Source: Cysteiniphilum marinum (GTDB taxonomy: Bacteria; Pseudomonadota; Gammaproteobacteria; Francisellales; Francisellaceae). Taken from it: DNA of 64,000 bases. The position numbers and the translations under genes are program-made. The notes under the pieces were generated by a model that was not told the origin of the DNA, made no database searches, and saw only the letters and a program-made list of their open reading frames with translations. Shown here piece by piece: positions 28,897-38,386 of this stretch (positions are counted from its first letter, which is position 1; each line of letters opens with the position of its first letter). The stretch covers positions 235,288 to 299,287 of the forward strand of contig NZ_JACYVZ010000001.1 in the NCBI RefSeq assembly GCF_014857925.1, read 5' to 3'.

Positions 28897-31866
28897 ATGA
28901 TGAAATTTAATCTAAAGCATACCTCATTACTATTTTCATTAGCATTAATAGGCTGTGGTGGCGGCGGTGGCAGTAGTAGTGGCGATATGCCAATTCCAAC
29001 ACCAGTAAAAGCGCAATTAAAAGCCCAAGAAGCTATCAAAGCACCTGAGGTTATTCAGTCAGGTAAGGCGACTGTATTATCATATACTGTAATAAACCCA
29101 GTTGTTGAGCAGGTCAAGCTTAGTGCTGTTGGTAGGGCCAGTAATAATACTGCTGTTACCATTCAAGGTTTTGAAATACCAGTGACTGATGGTGTTGAGT
29201 TAAATTATGATTTAAGCTTGCCGCAAAACACCTGTTTTGATGAAAAAGGTCAAGGTAAAGTATTACACGCCGGTGAGCAATGCAATATTGCTTTCTTAGC
29301 TAAGCTTGGTATGCCAGTTAATCAAGAAACCAATAAACACTTAACTTTAGCTGTAAGGACTTCAGAGAATGCAGAAGATCTTGTTATTAATAAATCACTG
29401 AAGTTTGTACCACAAAATGATGCACGATTAGTTGATTTATCTCATTCAGTTACAACAAATCATTATCTTAAGCCAGGCTCCACTGTAACAGTTGATGTGC
29501 GTAATCACTCTGCTGTAACTATCAATGCATTAACGATTCAGATGCCGCAGTGGCTAAAAGATATTGCATTGAATGTCACGCCATTACAGATTGCTGAGTT
29601 GCACTCTGGTGAAACCTTTAGTTTAAACTTTAGCTTAGCCGTTGATCAACAAACGATAGAAGCACTTAATATGCATCAAGGCGATCAGGTTGATTTAGTG
29701 CTTGAGGCGGCAAATGCTAAGGATGTTCATGTCATTGATTTTGAAGTCTCTACCTCAATTATTGATAGCAATAATGTCGTGTTTAACGCGCCTGAAATTC
29801 AAACCGTTACTTATACAAATAATACAGATGCAGCGTTAAATATTAATGCGGTCACGCTTGAAAATATCGCAGGTGACAGTGTTATTATAGAGGATAGTAA
29901 TTGTCAAGAGACACTGTCGGCACACACGTCTTGTCGTGTTATTTTAAAAGCAGATGATAATGCTAGGCTAGATGATTACACAAAACCTGCTCAAATTACT
30001 TTGAACTATACAACAGAAAGTGGTTATCAGCTAAATTCTCAAAATAGTATCGATATTGATCCAGTGAGTTTGTCTATAGAAAATGATGTTCATGCTAAGC
30101 AGGGCGAGACGTTTGAGGTAAATGTTACAAATAATGGTCCATTTACTGCGGATCTGCCTGCAATGTCATATTTTAAAATCATGCAAGAAAATAAGAATAT
30201 ATCTGGTTTAAAGCTTGATCCAATGTCAAATTGCTTTAATACAGCGCTGGCAATAGGCGAGTCATGTCAGGTTAAAATACATGCCTCTGAGGATGTTGCA
30301 CCAGATGGATACTTATTGCATATAGAGCAAGCAAATAATCTGGTTGCAGATGTTAATGAATCATTTTATATAAGTTCTGCAAGTGCTAGTATTGTTGTTG
30401 ATGTTCAGGAGGGTTCAGACCAATCAAATATGGGAGCAATTAAATTAACCAATAATGGTGAAATTAATATTACGAATATTAGGACTGATCGCAATTTATT
30501 ACCAGAGAGTATTGAGTTTTATAATGGTAGCAATGGTACTTCAAGTTATGGTGCGACATGGTGTACTGCTGAACTTTGCCCAAATTACTGTGAGATGAAT
30601 GATGAGACATTTAATCTTGAGGTAGGAGCGTCTTGTCATTTATATATGTTTAGCCCAAGTGATGTGAATATAGCACAAGCACAGTTAACGATTAATGCGC
30701 TTGGTCAAGACTATCGATTTAATCTAGAAAAAAATATAATGTTGTATGCAGATACCCCAAGTGCAACACTCTCTAATCACAAACTTTATCAGCTTATGGG
30801 CGGTGGGGCTAGCTTTAAAGACGAAGATATAGCAAAACATTTGCATACAGCTGGAATGATAGAACAGTATTATTGGCTTGAGAATGATCCCGATCATAAT
30901 ACACTTGCTGTTGTTGTTATTGATAAGTCGCAGCACGATAAAAGAACTATTGAATTGCTTAAAAATATTGGTGGTGCTTGGGTTAATCTTGATTTTCCTA
31001 GTAACTATTATGTTTATCTTGGTGCTAGATCAATATTTAATCTAGCAGGCGAAATTCAAATTTTCGTTGGAGATAATTATTTAGAAAAAGCAATAAAAGT
31101 TATCGGGAAACCAACATCGTCAGGCTATACATGGAGTGAAGATTTTAGCATTGAAACTGATGTAACAGCCTATGATGATTTAAAAATGTCAATGGATCAA
31201 CATGGCAATACTTATCTAATTAATTTTGATGGGTACCCTGATTCTGGTGCCCTTATAAAGCTGGATCCTAGTTTTGATGAAACGGTGTTATATTTATCAA
31301 AAGGAACGCTAAAGTATAATCTTTACTTTGCTCAAGCTGATTATATGGCAGTGATTGATGCATCAGATGCTGATTCACATAGCGTTAACTTTTTTAACTA
31401 TCAAAGTAAGCCTATGGAAAGAGATGGAAATATTGTTATCAATCATCCTGATGCATCCTATTTAATGCCAAGTAACTACAAAGAAATTTATTCAGTGCAT
31501 GCCATTCCAAATATGATGTCTTTTTATGCTTTAGTTGATGCTGGACATAGCAAAAAAGAAATTGTTCGGTGTGATATTGATTATGAGCATGGGCATTTTG
31601 GTGATGATTTACATTGTCGTGAATTAGCTGAAACCCCAGATGCAGCAGCAAGTGCAGAAACACTGAAGTTAATTAATGACAGATTATTTTTAATCGGTGC
31701 AAAGGTAAAAAAAGAAGCGTCACGTTCAAATAAATTATCTATCTTTGAGTATGCCGATAAACAATGGACTGAATTAAATTATCTATCAGCAGATTTTAGT
31801 GAAGGCTACCAAATATCTGAGTTAGGGCATCAATATTATTATTATCCGATCGAGCAACACGACTAG
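28897..31866 (+). CDS. Large surface lipoprotein with repeated Cys-paired beta-sandwich modules
   Basis: 989 residues, no recognised catalytic domain. Lipobox LIGC (Cys about 19) followed by a GGGGGSSSG tract. Residues about 40-630 are serial beta-sandwich modules with the pattern Cys, about 8-14 residues, Gly-x-x-Cys-x-I/V (for example CFNTALAIGESC and CQETLSAHTSC), as in ASH/choice-of-anchor modules and as in its two RCC1 neighbours. The C-terminal 350 residues are different, rich in Tyr/Asp and possibly a distinct propeller or sandwich. It lacks RCC1 repeats. AGGAG precedes two consecutive ATG codons (28897 and 28900); spacing slightly favours the second. Its own copy of the shared promoter block lies upstream. 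Confidence 0.75.
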   Translation: MMKFNLKHTSLLFSLALIGCGGGGGSSSGDMPIPTPVKAQLKAQEAIKAPEVIQSGKATVLSYTVINPVVEQVKLSAVGRASNNTAVTIQGFEIPVTDGVELNYDLSLPQNTCFDEKGQGKVLHAGEQCNIAFLAKLGMPVNQETNKHLTLAVRTSENAEDLVINKSLKFVPQNDARLVDLSHSVTTNHYLKPGSTVTVDVRNHSAVTINALTIQMPQWLKDIALNVTPLQIAELHSGETFSLNFSLAVDQQTIEALNMHQGDQVDLVLEAANAKDVHVIDFEVSTSIIDSNNVVFNAPEIQTVTYTNNTDAALNINAVTLENIAGDSVIIEDSNCQETLSAHTSCRVILKADDNARLDDYTKPAQITLNYTTESGYQLNSQNSIDIDPVSLSIENDVHAKQGETFEVNVTNNGPFTADLPAMSYFKIMQENKNISGLKLDPMSNCFNTALAIGESCQVKIHASEDVAPDGYLLHIEQANNLVADVNESFYISSASASIVVDVQEGSDQSNMGAIKLTNNGEINITNIRTDRNLLPESIEFYNGSNGTSSYGATWCTAELCPNYCEMNDETFNLEVGASCHLYMFSPSDVNIAQAQLTINALGQDYRFNLEKNIMLYADTPSATLSNHKLYQLMGGGASFKDEDIAKHLHTAGMIEQYYWLENDPDHNTLAVVVIDKSQHDKRTIELLKNIGGAWVNLDFPSNYYVYLGARSIFNLAGEIQIFVGDNYLEKAIKVIGKPTSSGYTWSEDFSIETDVTAYDDLKMSMDQHGNTYLINFDGYPDSGALIKLDPSFDETVLYLSKGTLKYNLYFAQADYMAVIDASDADSHSVNFFNYQSKPMERDGNIVINHPDASYLMPSNYKEIYSVHAIPNMMSFYALVDAGHSKKEIVRCDIDYEHGHFGDDLHCRELAETPDAAASAETLKLINDRLFLIGAKVKKEASRSNKLSIFEYADKQWTELNYLSADFSEGYQISELGHQYYYYPIEQHD

Positions 31867-31909
31867 AACATTAATTATCAAATTCTCAAATATTTCTATT
31901 AAAAGAATT

Positions 31910-31948
31910 GATTTTACGACATCTTCAAGTCGGATCATATTGTACGTC
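31910..31948 (+). promoter_or_regulatory. Shared surface-lipoprotein promoter block, copy C
   Basis: Third copy of the 39-bp block: ATTTTACG, 16 bases, TCATATT, with CATATT at 31936-31941, about 62 bp before the ATG at 32003. The spacing between the two conserved parts is identical in all three copies. Confidence 0.65.
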
Positions 31949-32002
31949 ATAAAAGATCATTGATTGAACCAAATGCTTTGAGATCCACAAACGGAGGACT
32001 AC

Positions 32003-35000
32003 ATGTCAAAATTTAATTATAAAAGTATTTACCTTGTTGTATTAGCAACGGCTATAACTGCCTGCGGGGGCGGTGGAGGGTCGGAAGATCCTTCACCTAC
32101 ACCTGATCCAGTGGTTGGTGTTCAGCCAAAACTTGCTGTAGCAAGTAGTATGTCTGAAAGCTATATGAGTGATAGCAATGCCATGCTAGAGATGCAGTTT
32201 ATGGTTGAGGATGTTAATCATCTACATGTTAAAGCGGCAAACCAAAGTACACATTTGAAAATTTTAAGCAAAGAAGTGGTTAAAACAAGTTTAGATGATA
32301 GTAGTGTTGCTATCACAGCAGTTGATAATAGCAACTGTGTGATCAATAAAGAAATGACAATGGGTGAATCATGCTTAGATACATGGCAGGCATCAACCAC
32401 AAAAGATAGCGATCAATTTGAAGGCAAGATTGTTTACAATACAAATATTGGCAAGGCAGAAAGCGATATTAAACTTACGTTTAAGTCACCACATGATCCA
32501 ATCTTTAATATGGATAAGTTTAACATTGTTGATATCTCGCCAATGGGTACAGGTATGCAAAGTGAAGTCACTATTAGTAATGCAACTGCACGTGCTATTA
32601 ACAATCCTGAGATTATTTTCCCAGCGGCTATACAAGCTTATGTCAAAAATATTCAAGCACCGATTGAGATAGAAAGTGGTGAAAGCGTCAAAATAAGCTT
32701 TGAAATAGAAGACTCACAAGCTGCTCTTGATGCACTTAGATTGTGGCAAGAACAAATGGTAAGTGATCCTAATGCATTAATTCAATACAAAAGCGCCTCT
32801 TTCCCAGCACAGATATATGAAGTCAGACCGACTATTTATCTACAAGAGCTTAAGCTTGCCACATCAAGTGTAAGTAAATTCGTGGAAGAAGATGGTATGT
32901 ACCATGCTATGGTGTCACTACTTAATGTTAGTGGCAAAGCAATGAGTGATATTTCAATAACAGTGACACCGCAAACAGATGATATTGATGTAGATTTATC
33001 CATGTGCACTTTACCGTTAGATTTTAATAAAAGCTGCTTGGTTAAGGTTAATATTTCACCTGAGATTGCTCGGAAAGATGCGACTGGATTTAGCTATGAT
33101 ATAAGTTTTTTTGGTGCGGATATTACACATCGTGATCCAACTGTGTTACAAGTTAATATGCTTAATGATGTTGCTTTACACATTGGAGAAAATAGCACGT
33201 TTTTAGCAAACTACCAAAACCAAGTTGAGCTTCAAAATAGCTCACTACTGCATTGGCTGCCATCTAGTGAGCTTCAGGATTATCAAGTCGTTGATGCTAA
33301 TGGTACTGTGGTTACAACAGATCGGGTTGAAGTCAGTGACGGCATAAAAACACCATCATGTACAAATGTGGCGTTTTTAGCCAAAGGGCAATCTTGTTAT
33401 TTGACATTTAAGCCTAATGAAAGTGTTGAAAATGATCAGCTATTTTTAAAACTATCAGGCACCAATCATGATGCATTGCCTAATTTGTCATTACCAAACT
33501 ACAGTAATAATGGGGTACAGCCAAGCAATCAACTTAACCCAGAAGCAATTGTGAAAGGCAAGGATCTAATTGTTTACTATACAATTGCACCAGCAGTTGA
33601 GAAAGTCTATAAGTCATTTGAGTTACTTAATATTCCAACAGCTGTACAGGATACAACAATTGGAAATAGCTGTATTTTAGGCAAGGCAGTTAGCGCACTA
33701 TCTCCTTGTCAGTTAAAGATTAACATTCCTGCCGATATGATTAATGATAAGGTCTTTACGCCAGATTTATTAATTAAATGGCAAGATGACACAAATACGG
33801 AAAGTAAGTTGGTCGTTGAAATTAAGGATCCTGCGTCTAATGATGATTTAAGCAAATTAAATGAGTTAGCACTTCTAGAGCCACTTAAAAGCTATGTAGA
33901 TATTGATCAAGAAAGTATGCAAATTATATTACATAATAATACTGCAAGAGTGGTTTCTGGGGTTCAGCTGAACTTCAATCAAAGTTGGATTGGTGAATTA
34001 TTTGACCTGTCAATTGTGAAACAGTTGCACTCAATTGCTGTAGGTGATACTTACATACTACACCTGCCATTGCAACAAGATAAAACAATGGCAGATTTAC
34101 ATCAAGTCGTAAAAGATCATGCGCATGCGATTTTTAGTAATCATCTTAATGGTGATACTTTGGGTGATGTGATTGATATCCATACGAGTAATTCGGTTGC
34201 TAAGTATTATCCTGAGTTACGCGTTGATATCATGCCATATATCGATATGCCACAAACGACATTGTTGCAGGAGGTTCTATATCAACTGGTTTACACCAAG
34301 CCAAGTAAACAGCATGTAAAAATAACTAATCCGACGGAATATAGTTATACATTAGCATTTAATGAAAGTTTACCTCATGGTATTAAACGAGTGATGACTG
34401 GCAGTGTTAATGACTTAGCAAACTGTAGTGAGATAGGGCAACTAGGTGCGTTTGAGTCATGCGCTGTTATTTTTGAAGCAAATGCAGATGCAGCAGAATC
34501 AAGTGGCAATCATGCTGAGCTAATGTTAACAGAAATCAATGGTGATGTACCAATGACTATGTTAGAGATTCGCTTTAAAACAAATTATGTTTATCAGGTA
34601 AATTATGCGATTTCTGATCAATTGATGGAGATCCCTGAAGCAGTGGATTATGCTTTTTATGATATAAAGTTGGTGAATAATGAGTCTGATGTACAGTGGG
34701 TTCCTTCAACAGATCTCAATGATTATTATCTTGCAAATCATGTTGAGGGTCTTGAAGTTCTGCCTGCAGCTGAAGGTAAAAATAGTTGTACGCTAGGCAA
34801 TAGTATTTCTCCAGATGAGTCATGCTATTTACAGCTTAGTGTAAGCAATACAGCGAAAGCGGGGGATTATGATTTATTGCTTAATGAAGGCAGTAGTAAT
34901 TTAGCAGGTGATGCAATTAAAGCAGGCGCACTTTCTATTATTGAAAAAGGTAAGACTTTGATTAATGTGGTTGACGAATATCAGGATACGCAGTTTTCTG

Positions 35001-36526
35001 GCGCTTATTTAAATAAACGTTTTAGACTCAAAATAATACCGCCGAGTAATTGGCTAGACTATACAAAAGGTGAAAATCTTGTATATCAAGCTTCTTTCCA
35101 AAATGCACAATCAATGAGTACACAGTCACCACCTAGATGTACCATTTATAAAGAGAATCCGACAATGCCTTGCTATATATCATTAGAGGTAATAGCACTT
35201 AAACCAGGGTTTGATTGGCTTGGCGTACACATCAATGAGGTAGGTTCGGCAATCGTCAAACCAGATATTATTAACCCACAGTTAACTATCAATTTCTTAG
35301 ATGATAGTTGGGCTTATGTATCTGCTGGCGGTAATCATACGTGCGCAGTAACAAAATCAGGCTATACCTACTGTTGGGGAAGAAATAACCATGGTCAATT
35401 AGGTAATGGAACAACTATTAATAGCGATCGCCCGCAAAAGCCAGTTGTTGTCAATCCAAATAATCAAGTTGTAAAATTCAAACGGGTAGAGGCTGGTCGT
35501 TATCACTCATGTGGTATTACCAATCAAGGAGATCTTTACTGTTGGGGCGATAATACAAATAAAGAAACATATATAGATGCTGCAACAAGTTATTTAAGTT
35601 ATGGACGCTATGTTACAGGTATCTCTTCTAATGACACTCGAGAAATTATTGATTTGTCGTTAGGTAATGGTGTGAGCTGTCTTGTAAGGGATTTTAATGT
35701 GCCTTCTACAAAATCTAATGTTTATTGTTGGGGTAAAAATGATAAAGCGCAGCTAGGACGTTTTCCTGTGGGTTCAACCGGTCTTGCTTATTCAGAAAAC
35801 GCACCGATAGTATCACAGTATTCATTCTTGGATATTGATGTTGGTAGTGATCATGCCTGCGGCATTCAAAATGGTGATAGTTATCCAGTACGCTGCTGGG
35901 GAGCTAATAAATTTGGGCAGCTAGGCACAGGCGTGAAAAATGACATTGGTCCGATGGAATTCAAGACTGTGTATGCAAAACCCCAACCTAATGTACTAAG
36001 ACCAATCGCAAAGGTTTCAGCAGGTTATGGTCAAAGCTGTGCTACAAGATCAGACTTGGCTAGTAATATTTATTGCTGGGGGGTAAATATTTTTGGGCAA
36101 TTAGGTAATGGACTGTCTGGATTTGATAAGCATGAAACCGAAGCAGTTGTTGCTAGTTTAAATACGATGGAAGCTAAGCCTGATTCAATTCAAACAGGTA
36201 GTGAGTATAGCTGTGCTGTAGTGCGTCATCGTGGCGATGTCTACTATAATAAAGTGGCGTGCTGGGGATCTGCAGGGTTTGGTCAGATGGGGCGGGCAGA
36301 TACGAATACAAAGCGACTTGTGCCCACTATTGTGATGGATTTTTCTGATAAGCTTCGCGATATTACTCAGTTGGCACTTGGGCAACATCATACCTGTGTA
36401 TTGGGTCAGTCACAAACAGATACAAATACTAATCGCTTATTTTGTACAGGTGATAATGACTATGGTCAGGTTGCTGGTACACAAAGTATTGTAACGACAC
36501 CTGTAGAAATATTAACGCCACGCTAA
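32003..36526 (+). CDS. Giant surface lipoprotein with RCC1 propeller, paralogue of the gene at 20780
   Basis: 1507 residues. Lipobox ITAC (Cys about 21) then GGGGGSED. It aligns with the 20780 product throughout: both share SYMSD/PYMSD near residue 50, SPHDPIF/SPTDPVF near 160, LQNSSLLHWLPSSE/LQNNSLIQWLPSSD in the middle and LPHGIKRVMTG/LPSGITRVMSG further on. The C-terminal part (about 1103-1507) has seven RCC1-type repeats with CWG turns (YCWGRNNHGQLG, RCWGANKFGQLG, ACWGSAGFGQMG and others); the last has drifted to FCTGDNDYGQV. GGAGG precedes the ATG. It is clearly a duplication product, with repeat loops diverged most. Confidence 0.85.
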   Translation: MSKFNYKSIYLVVLATAITACGGGGGSEDPSPTPDPVVGVQPKLAVASSMSESYMSDSNAMLEMQFMVEDVNHLHVKAANQSTHLKILSKEVVKTSLDDSSVAITAVDNSNCVINKEMTMGESCLDTWQASTTKDSDQFEGKIVYNTNIGKAESDIKLTFKSPHDPIFNMDKFNIVDISPMGTGMQSEVTISNATARAINNPEIIFPAAIQAYVKNIQAPIEIESGESVKISFEIEDSQAALDALRLWQEQMVSDPNALIQYKSASFPAQIYEVRPTIYLQELKLATSSVSKFVEEDGMYHAMVSLLNVSGKAMSDISITVTPQTDDIDVDLSMCTLPLDFNKSCLVKVNISPEIARKDATGFSYDISFFGADITHRDPTVLQVNMLNDVALHIGENSTFLANYQNQVELQNSSLLHWLPSSELQDYQVVDANGTVVTTDRVEVSDGIKTPSCTNVAFLAKGQSCYLTFKPNESVENDQLFLKLSGTNHDALPNLSLPNYSNNGVQPSNQLNPEAIVKGKDLIVYYTIAPAVEKVYKSFELLNIPTAVQDTTIGNSCILGKAVSALSPCQLKINIPADMINDKVFTPDLLIKWQDDTNTESKLVVEIKDPASNDDLSKLNELALLEPLKSYVDIDQESMQIILHNNTARVVSGVQLNFNQSWIGELFDLSIVKQLHSIAVGDTYILHLPLQQDKTMADLHQVVKDHAHAIFSNHLNGDTLGDVIDIHTSNSVAKYYPELRVDIMPYIDMPQTTLLQEVLYQLVYTKPSKQHVKITNPTEYSYTLAFNESLPHGIKRVMTGSVNDLANCSEIGQLGAFESCAVIFEANADAAESSGNHAELMLTEINGDVPMTMLEIRFKTNYVYQVNYAISDQLMEIPEAVDYAFYDIKLVNNESDVQWVPSTDLNDYYLANHVEGLEVLPAAEGKNSCTLGNSISPDESCYLQLSVSNTAKAGDYDLLLNEGSSNLAGDAIKAGALSIIEKGKTLINVVDEYQDTQFSGAYLNKRFRLKIIPPSNWLDYTKGENLVYQASFQNAQSMSTQSPPRCTIYKENPTMPCYISLEVIALKPGFDWLGVHINEVGSAIVKPDIINPQLTINFLDDSWAYVSAGGNHTCAVTKSGYTYCWGRNNHGQLGNGTTINSDRPQKPVVVNPNNQVVKFKRVEAGRYHSCGITNQGDLYCWGDNTNKETYIDAATSYLSYGRYVTGISSNDTREIIDLSLGNGVSCLVRDFNVPSTKSNVYCWGKNDKAQLGRFPVGSTGLAYSENAPIVSQYSFLDIDVGSDHACGIQNGDSYPVRCWGANKFGQLGTGVKNDIGPMEFKTVYAKPQPNVLRPIAKVSAGYGQSCATRSDLASNIYCWGVNIFGQLGNGLSGFDKHETEAVVASLNTMEAKPDSIQTGSEYSCAVVRHRGDVYYNKVACWGSAGFGQMGRADTNTKRLVPTIVMDFSDKLRDITQLALGQHHTCVLGQSQTDTNTNRLFCTGDNDYGQVAGTQSIVTTPVEILTPR

Positions 36527-36599
36527 GTAAAATTTAGCTGTTAATTCACTCATTGCCATCTATACTCAATATAGTTATAAGTGTTAAGGATAAGCCAAT

Positions 36600-37499
36600 A
36601 TGGACAATGAAGATGTAGAGGTTTTACGTTTACTTTTAACCGGCGCCAAGGTAACTGAGGTTGGTGAGAAAATCAATCTCTCGCAACCGGCAGTAACAGC
36701 ACGCATCAATAAACTCAGAGGTTATTTTGATGATCCATTACTGGTAAGGGAAGGAAAGGATATGGTGCTGACTACTAGAGCATTATCACTTAGCAATGCA
36801 ATAACGCGCTTAAGCGAAAGCATTGAGAGCCTTTATCCAATGGAGTACTTCGATGCAAAAAACACACCGACAATTATCAATTTATATCTATCAGATGGAC
36901 ATTGTCATTTTTGTTTTGAGGAATATATTAATGCCATTTATGCAATCAATGATCAGCATGAAGTACGGATCACCGTTTTCCCTTTAGAGCAGGGTATTGA
37001 AGGGCGGTATGATTTCCAAAATGCTGATATTATTATTGGTACGCTTTATCCAATCAAGGGTTACACTCAAGAGATAATCGCTTGGGATGAGTATCAGTTA
37101 GTCCATCAAATGGATGCATTAAACGGTAATAAGAAGATTACAATGCAACAGTATTTAAAGTTAGCACATGTGGTCTTTGCTAAAGATGATGAAAGTAATC
37201 TTTTTTTAGAATGGCTATCAAAACCGGATCCACGAAATATTAAATTGCGCACGAATAATATTAATGTTGCGTCTGAGAGCATTGCAAAAGGAAGGTGTGT
37301 TGGAACGATAGGTTCTTCTTTTGCTAAGGAGCGTGGATTTGCTTATTTACCATTACCATTTGCAACACCGCTGTTGCCGATTGCCTTTTCATACCCAAAT
37401 TTTTTGCAAATTGATGCCAAAAATCGCTGGATACGCAGTGTGTGTGCCAAAGTCATTCGTGCTAAAGCACAGTTATTTAAACTCAGACTGGAGGCATAG
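36600..37499 (+). CDS. LysR-family regulator, first of a tandem pair
   Basis: 299 residues. The winged HTH is at about 1-60 (VGEKINLSQPAVTARINKLRGYFDDPLLVREG), with the effector domain after about 90. It shares PDPRNIKLR and several effector-domain segments with the next gene, so the two are paralogues. AAGGAT lies upstream of the ATG. It lies 73 bp after the RCC1 lipoprotein gene on the same strand, so it may respond to products of surface polysaccharide breakdown. That link is by position only. Confidence 0.85.
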   Translation: MDNEDVEVLRLLLTGAKVTEVGEKINLSQPAVTARINKLRGYFDDPLLVREGKDMVLTTRALSLSNAITRLSESIESLYPMEYFDAKNTPTIINLYLSDGHCHFCFEEYINAIYAINDQHEVRITVFPLEQGIEGRYDFQNADIIIGTLYPIKGYTQEIIAWDEYQLVHQMDALNGNKKITMQQYLKLAHVVFAKDDESNLFLEWLSKPDPRNIKLRTNNINVASESIAKGRCVGTIGSSFAKERGFAYLPLPFATPLLPIAFSYPNFLQIDAKNRWIRSVCAKVIRAKAQLFKLRLEA

Positions 37500-37504
37500 T
37501 TTAC

Positions 37505-38386
37505 ATGGATGTTAAAGATTATATTATTTTACAAACATTAATTACTGAGCGTAGCATTAGCAAAACTGCCAAGCTTATGAATATGTCACAACCTACGATC
37601 ACTTTACGTTTAAACAAGATGCGCAATGAGTTGAAAGATCAGATTTTAGTGCGTAACGGTCATAATATGGAGGTAACGGCAAAAGCACACGCAATACTGT
37701 CAACCTTACAGCAAATAAATCAAGAATTTTCAGCTATTTTGCCGAATTTAGAACAGTTTGATCCTTATAAAACACCAAAACAGTTCACCATTCAAATTCT
37801 CGAAATTGGTTATTCAATAGTTGCTGAGCGCATTATTAATCAAATACAAAGCTATAATAGCGATCATGTCATTTCATTGCAGGTCTTTCCAACAGAATAT
37901 AGTTATGAACAGATACATCAGTTTGAAAAAGCGGATATTATTATCGGTTTATATGAAAATTTATTGAATTTTACAATTAAGGCAATTATGGATGATGTTT
38001 TTATTTTGGCTTATGATCGTTATCCATTGCCAGATAAAGTGCTTGATTATCAAACCTATATTAGTTTGCCGCATGTCGTTCATACTATGAATAGCGACAA
38101 TAACCGTTTTGTTCAAAGCTATTTGGGATCCCCAGACCCTAGAAACATTAAATTAAGATGCCAAATGATGGATCGTATTATTCCTTTACTACAAGATCGT
38201 TATGTGGCGACTTTACCTTTACAATATTCATTGCATAAAAGACTCAATGTTATACCCTTGCCATTTGATACCGCTAGAGTACCAGTGACTTTAGCATATC
38301 CTAAACATCTAGAGCATAATGTTCAAAATATATGGCTTAGAGAATTATGTGAGCGCGTATGCTTAGAATGTATTAATGAGATTTAG
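37505..38386 (+). CDS. LysR-family regulator, second of a tandem pair
   Basis: 293 residues. HTH at about 1-60 (ISKTAKLMNMSQPTITLRLNKMRNELKDQILVRNG) and an effector domain containing SPDPRNIKLR. The start follows the previous stop by 5 bp, with GGAGG inside the end of the first gene, so they form one transcription unit. The stop overlaps the stop of the convergent Kef-type antiporter by 3 bp. Its targets are unknown; the lipoprotein cluster upstream is the obvious candidate. Confidence 0.85.
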   Translation: MDVKDYIILQTLITERSISKTAKLMNMSQPTITLRLNKMRNELKDQILVRNGHNMEVTAKAHAILSTLQQINQEFSAILPNLEQFDPYKTPKQFTIQILEIGYSIVAERIINQIQSYNSDHVISLQVFPTEYSYEQIHQFEKADIIIGLYENLLNFTIKAIMDDVFILAYDRYPLPDKVLDYQTYISLPHVVHTMNSDNNRFVQSYLGSPDPRNIKLRCQMMDRIIPLLQDRYVATLPLQYSLHKRLNVIPLPFDTARVPVTLAYPKHLEHNVQNIWLRELCERVCLECINEI

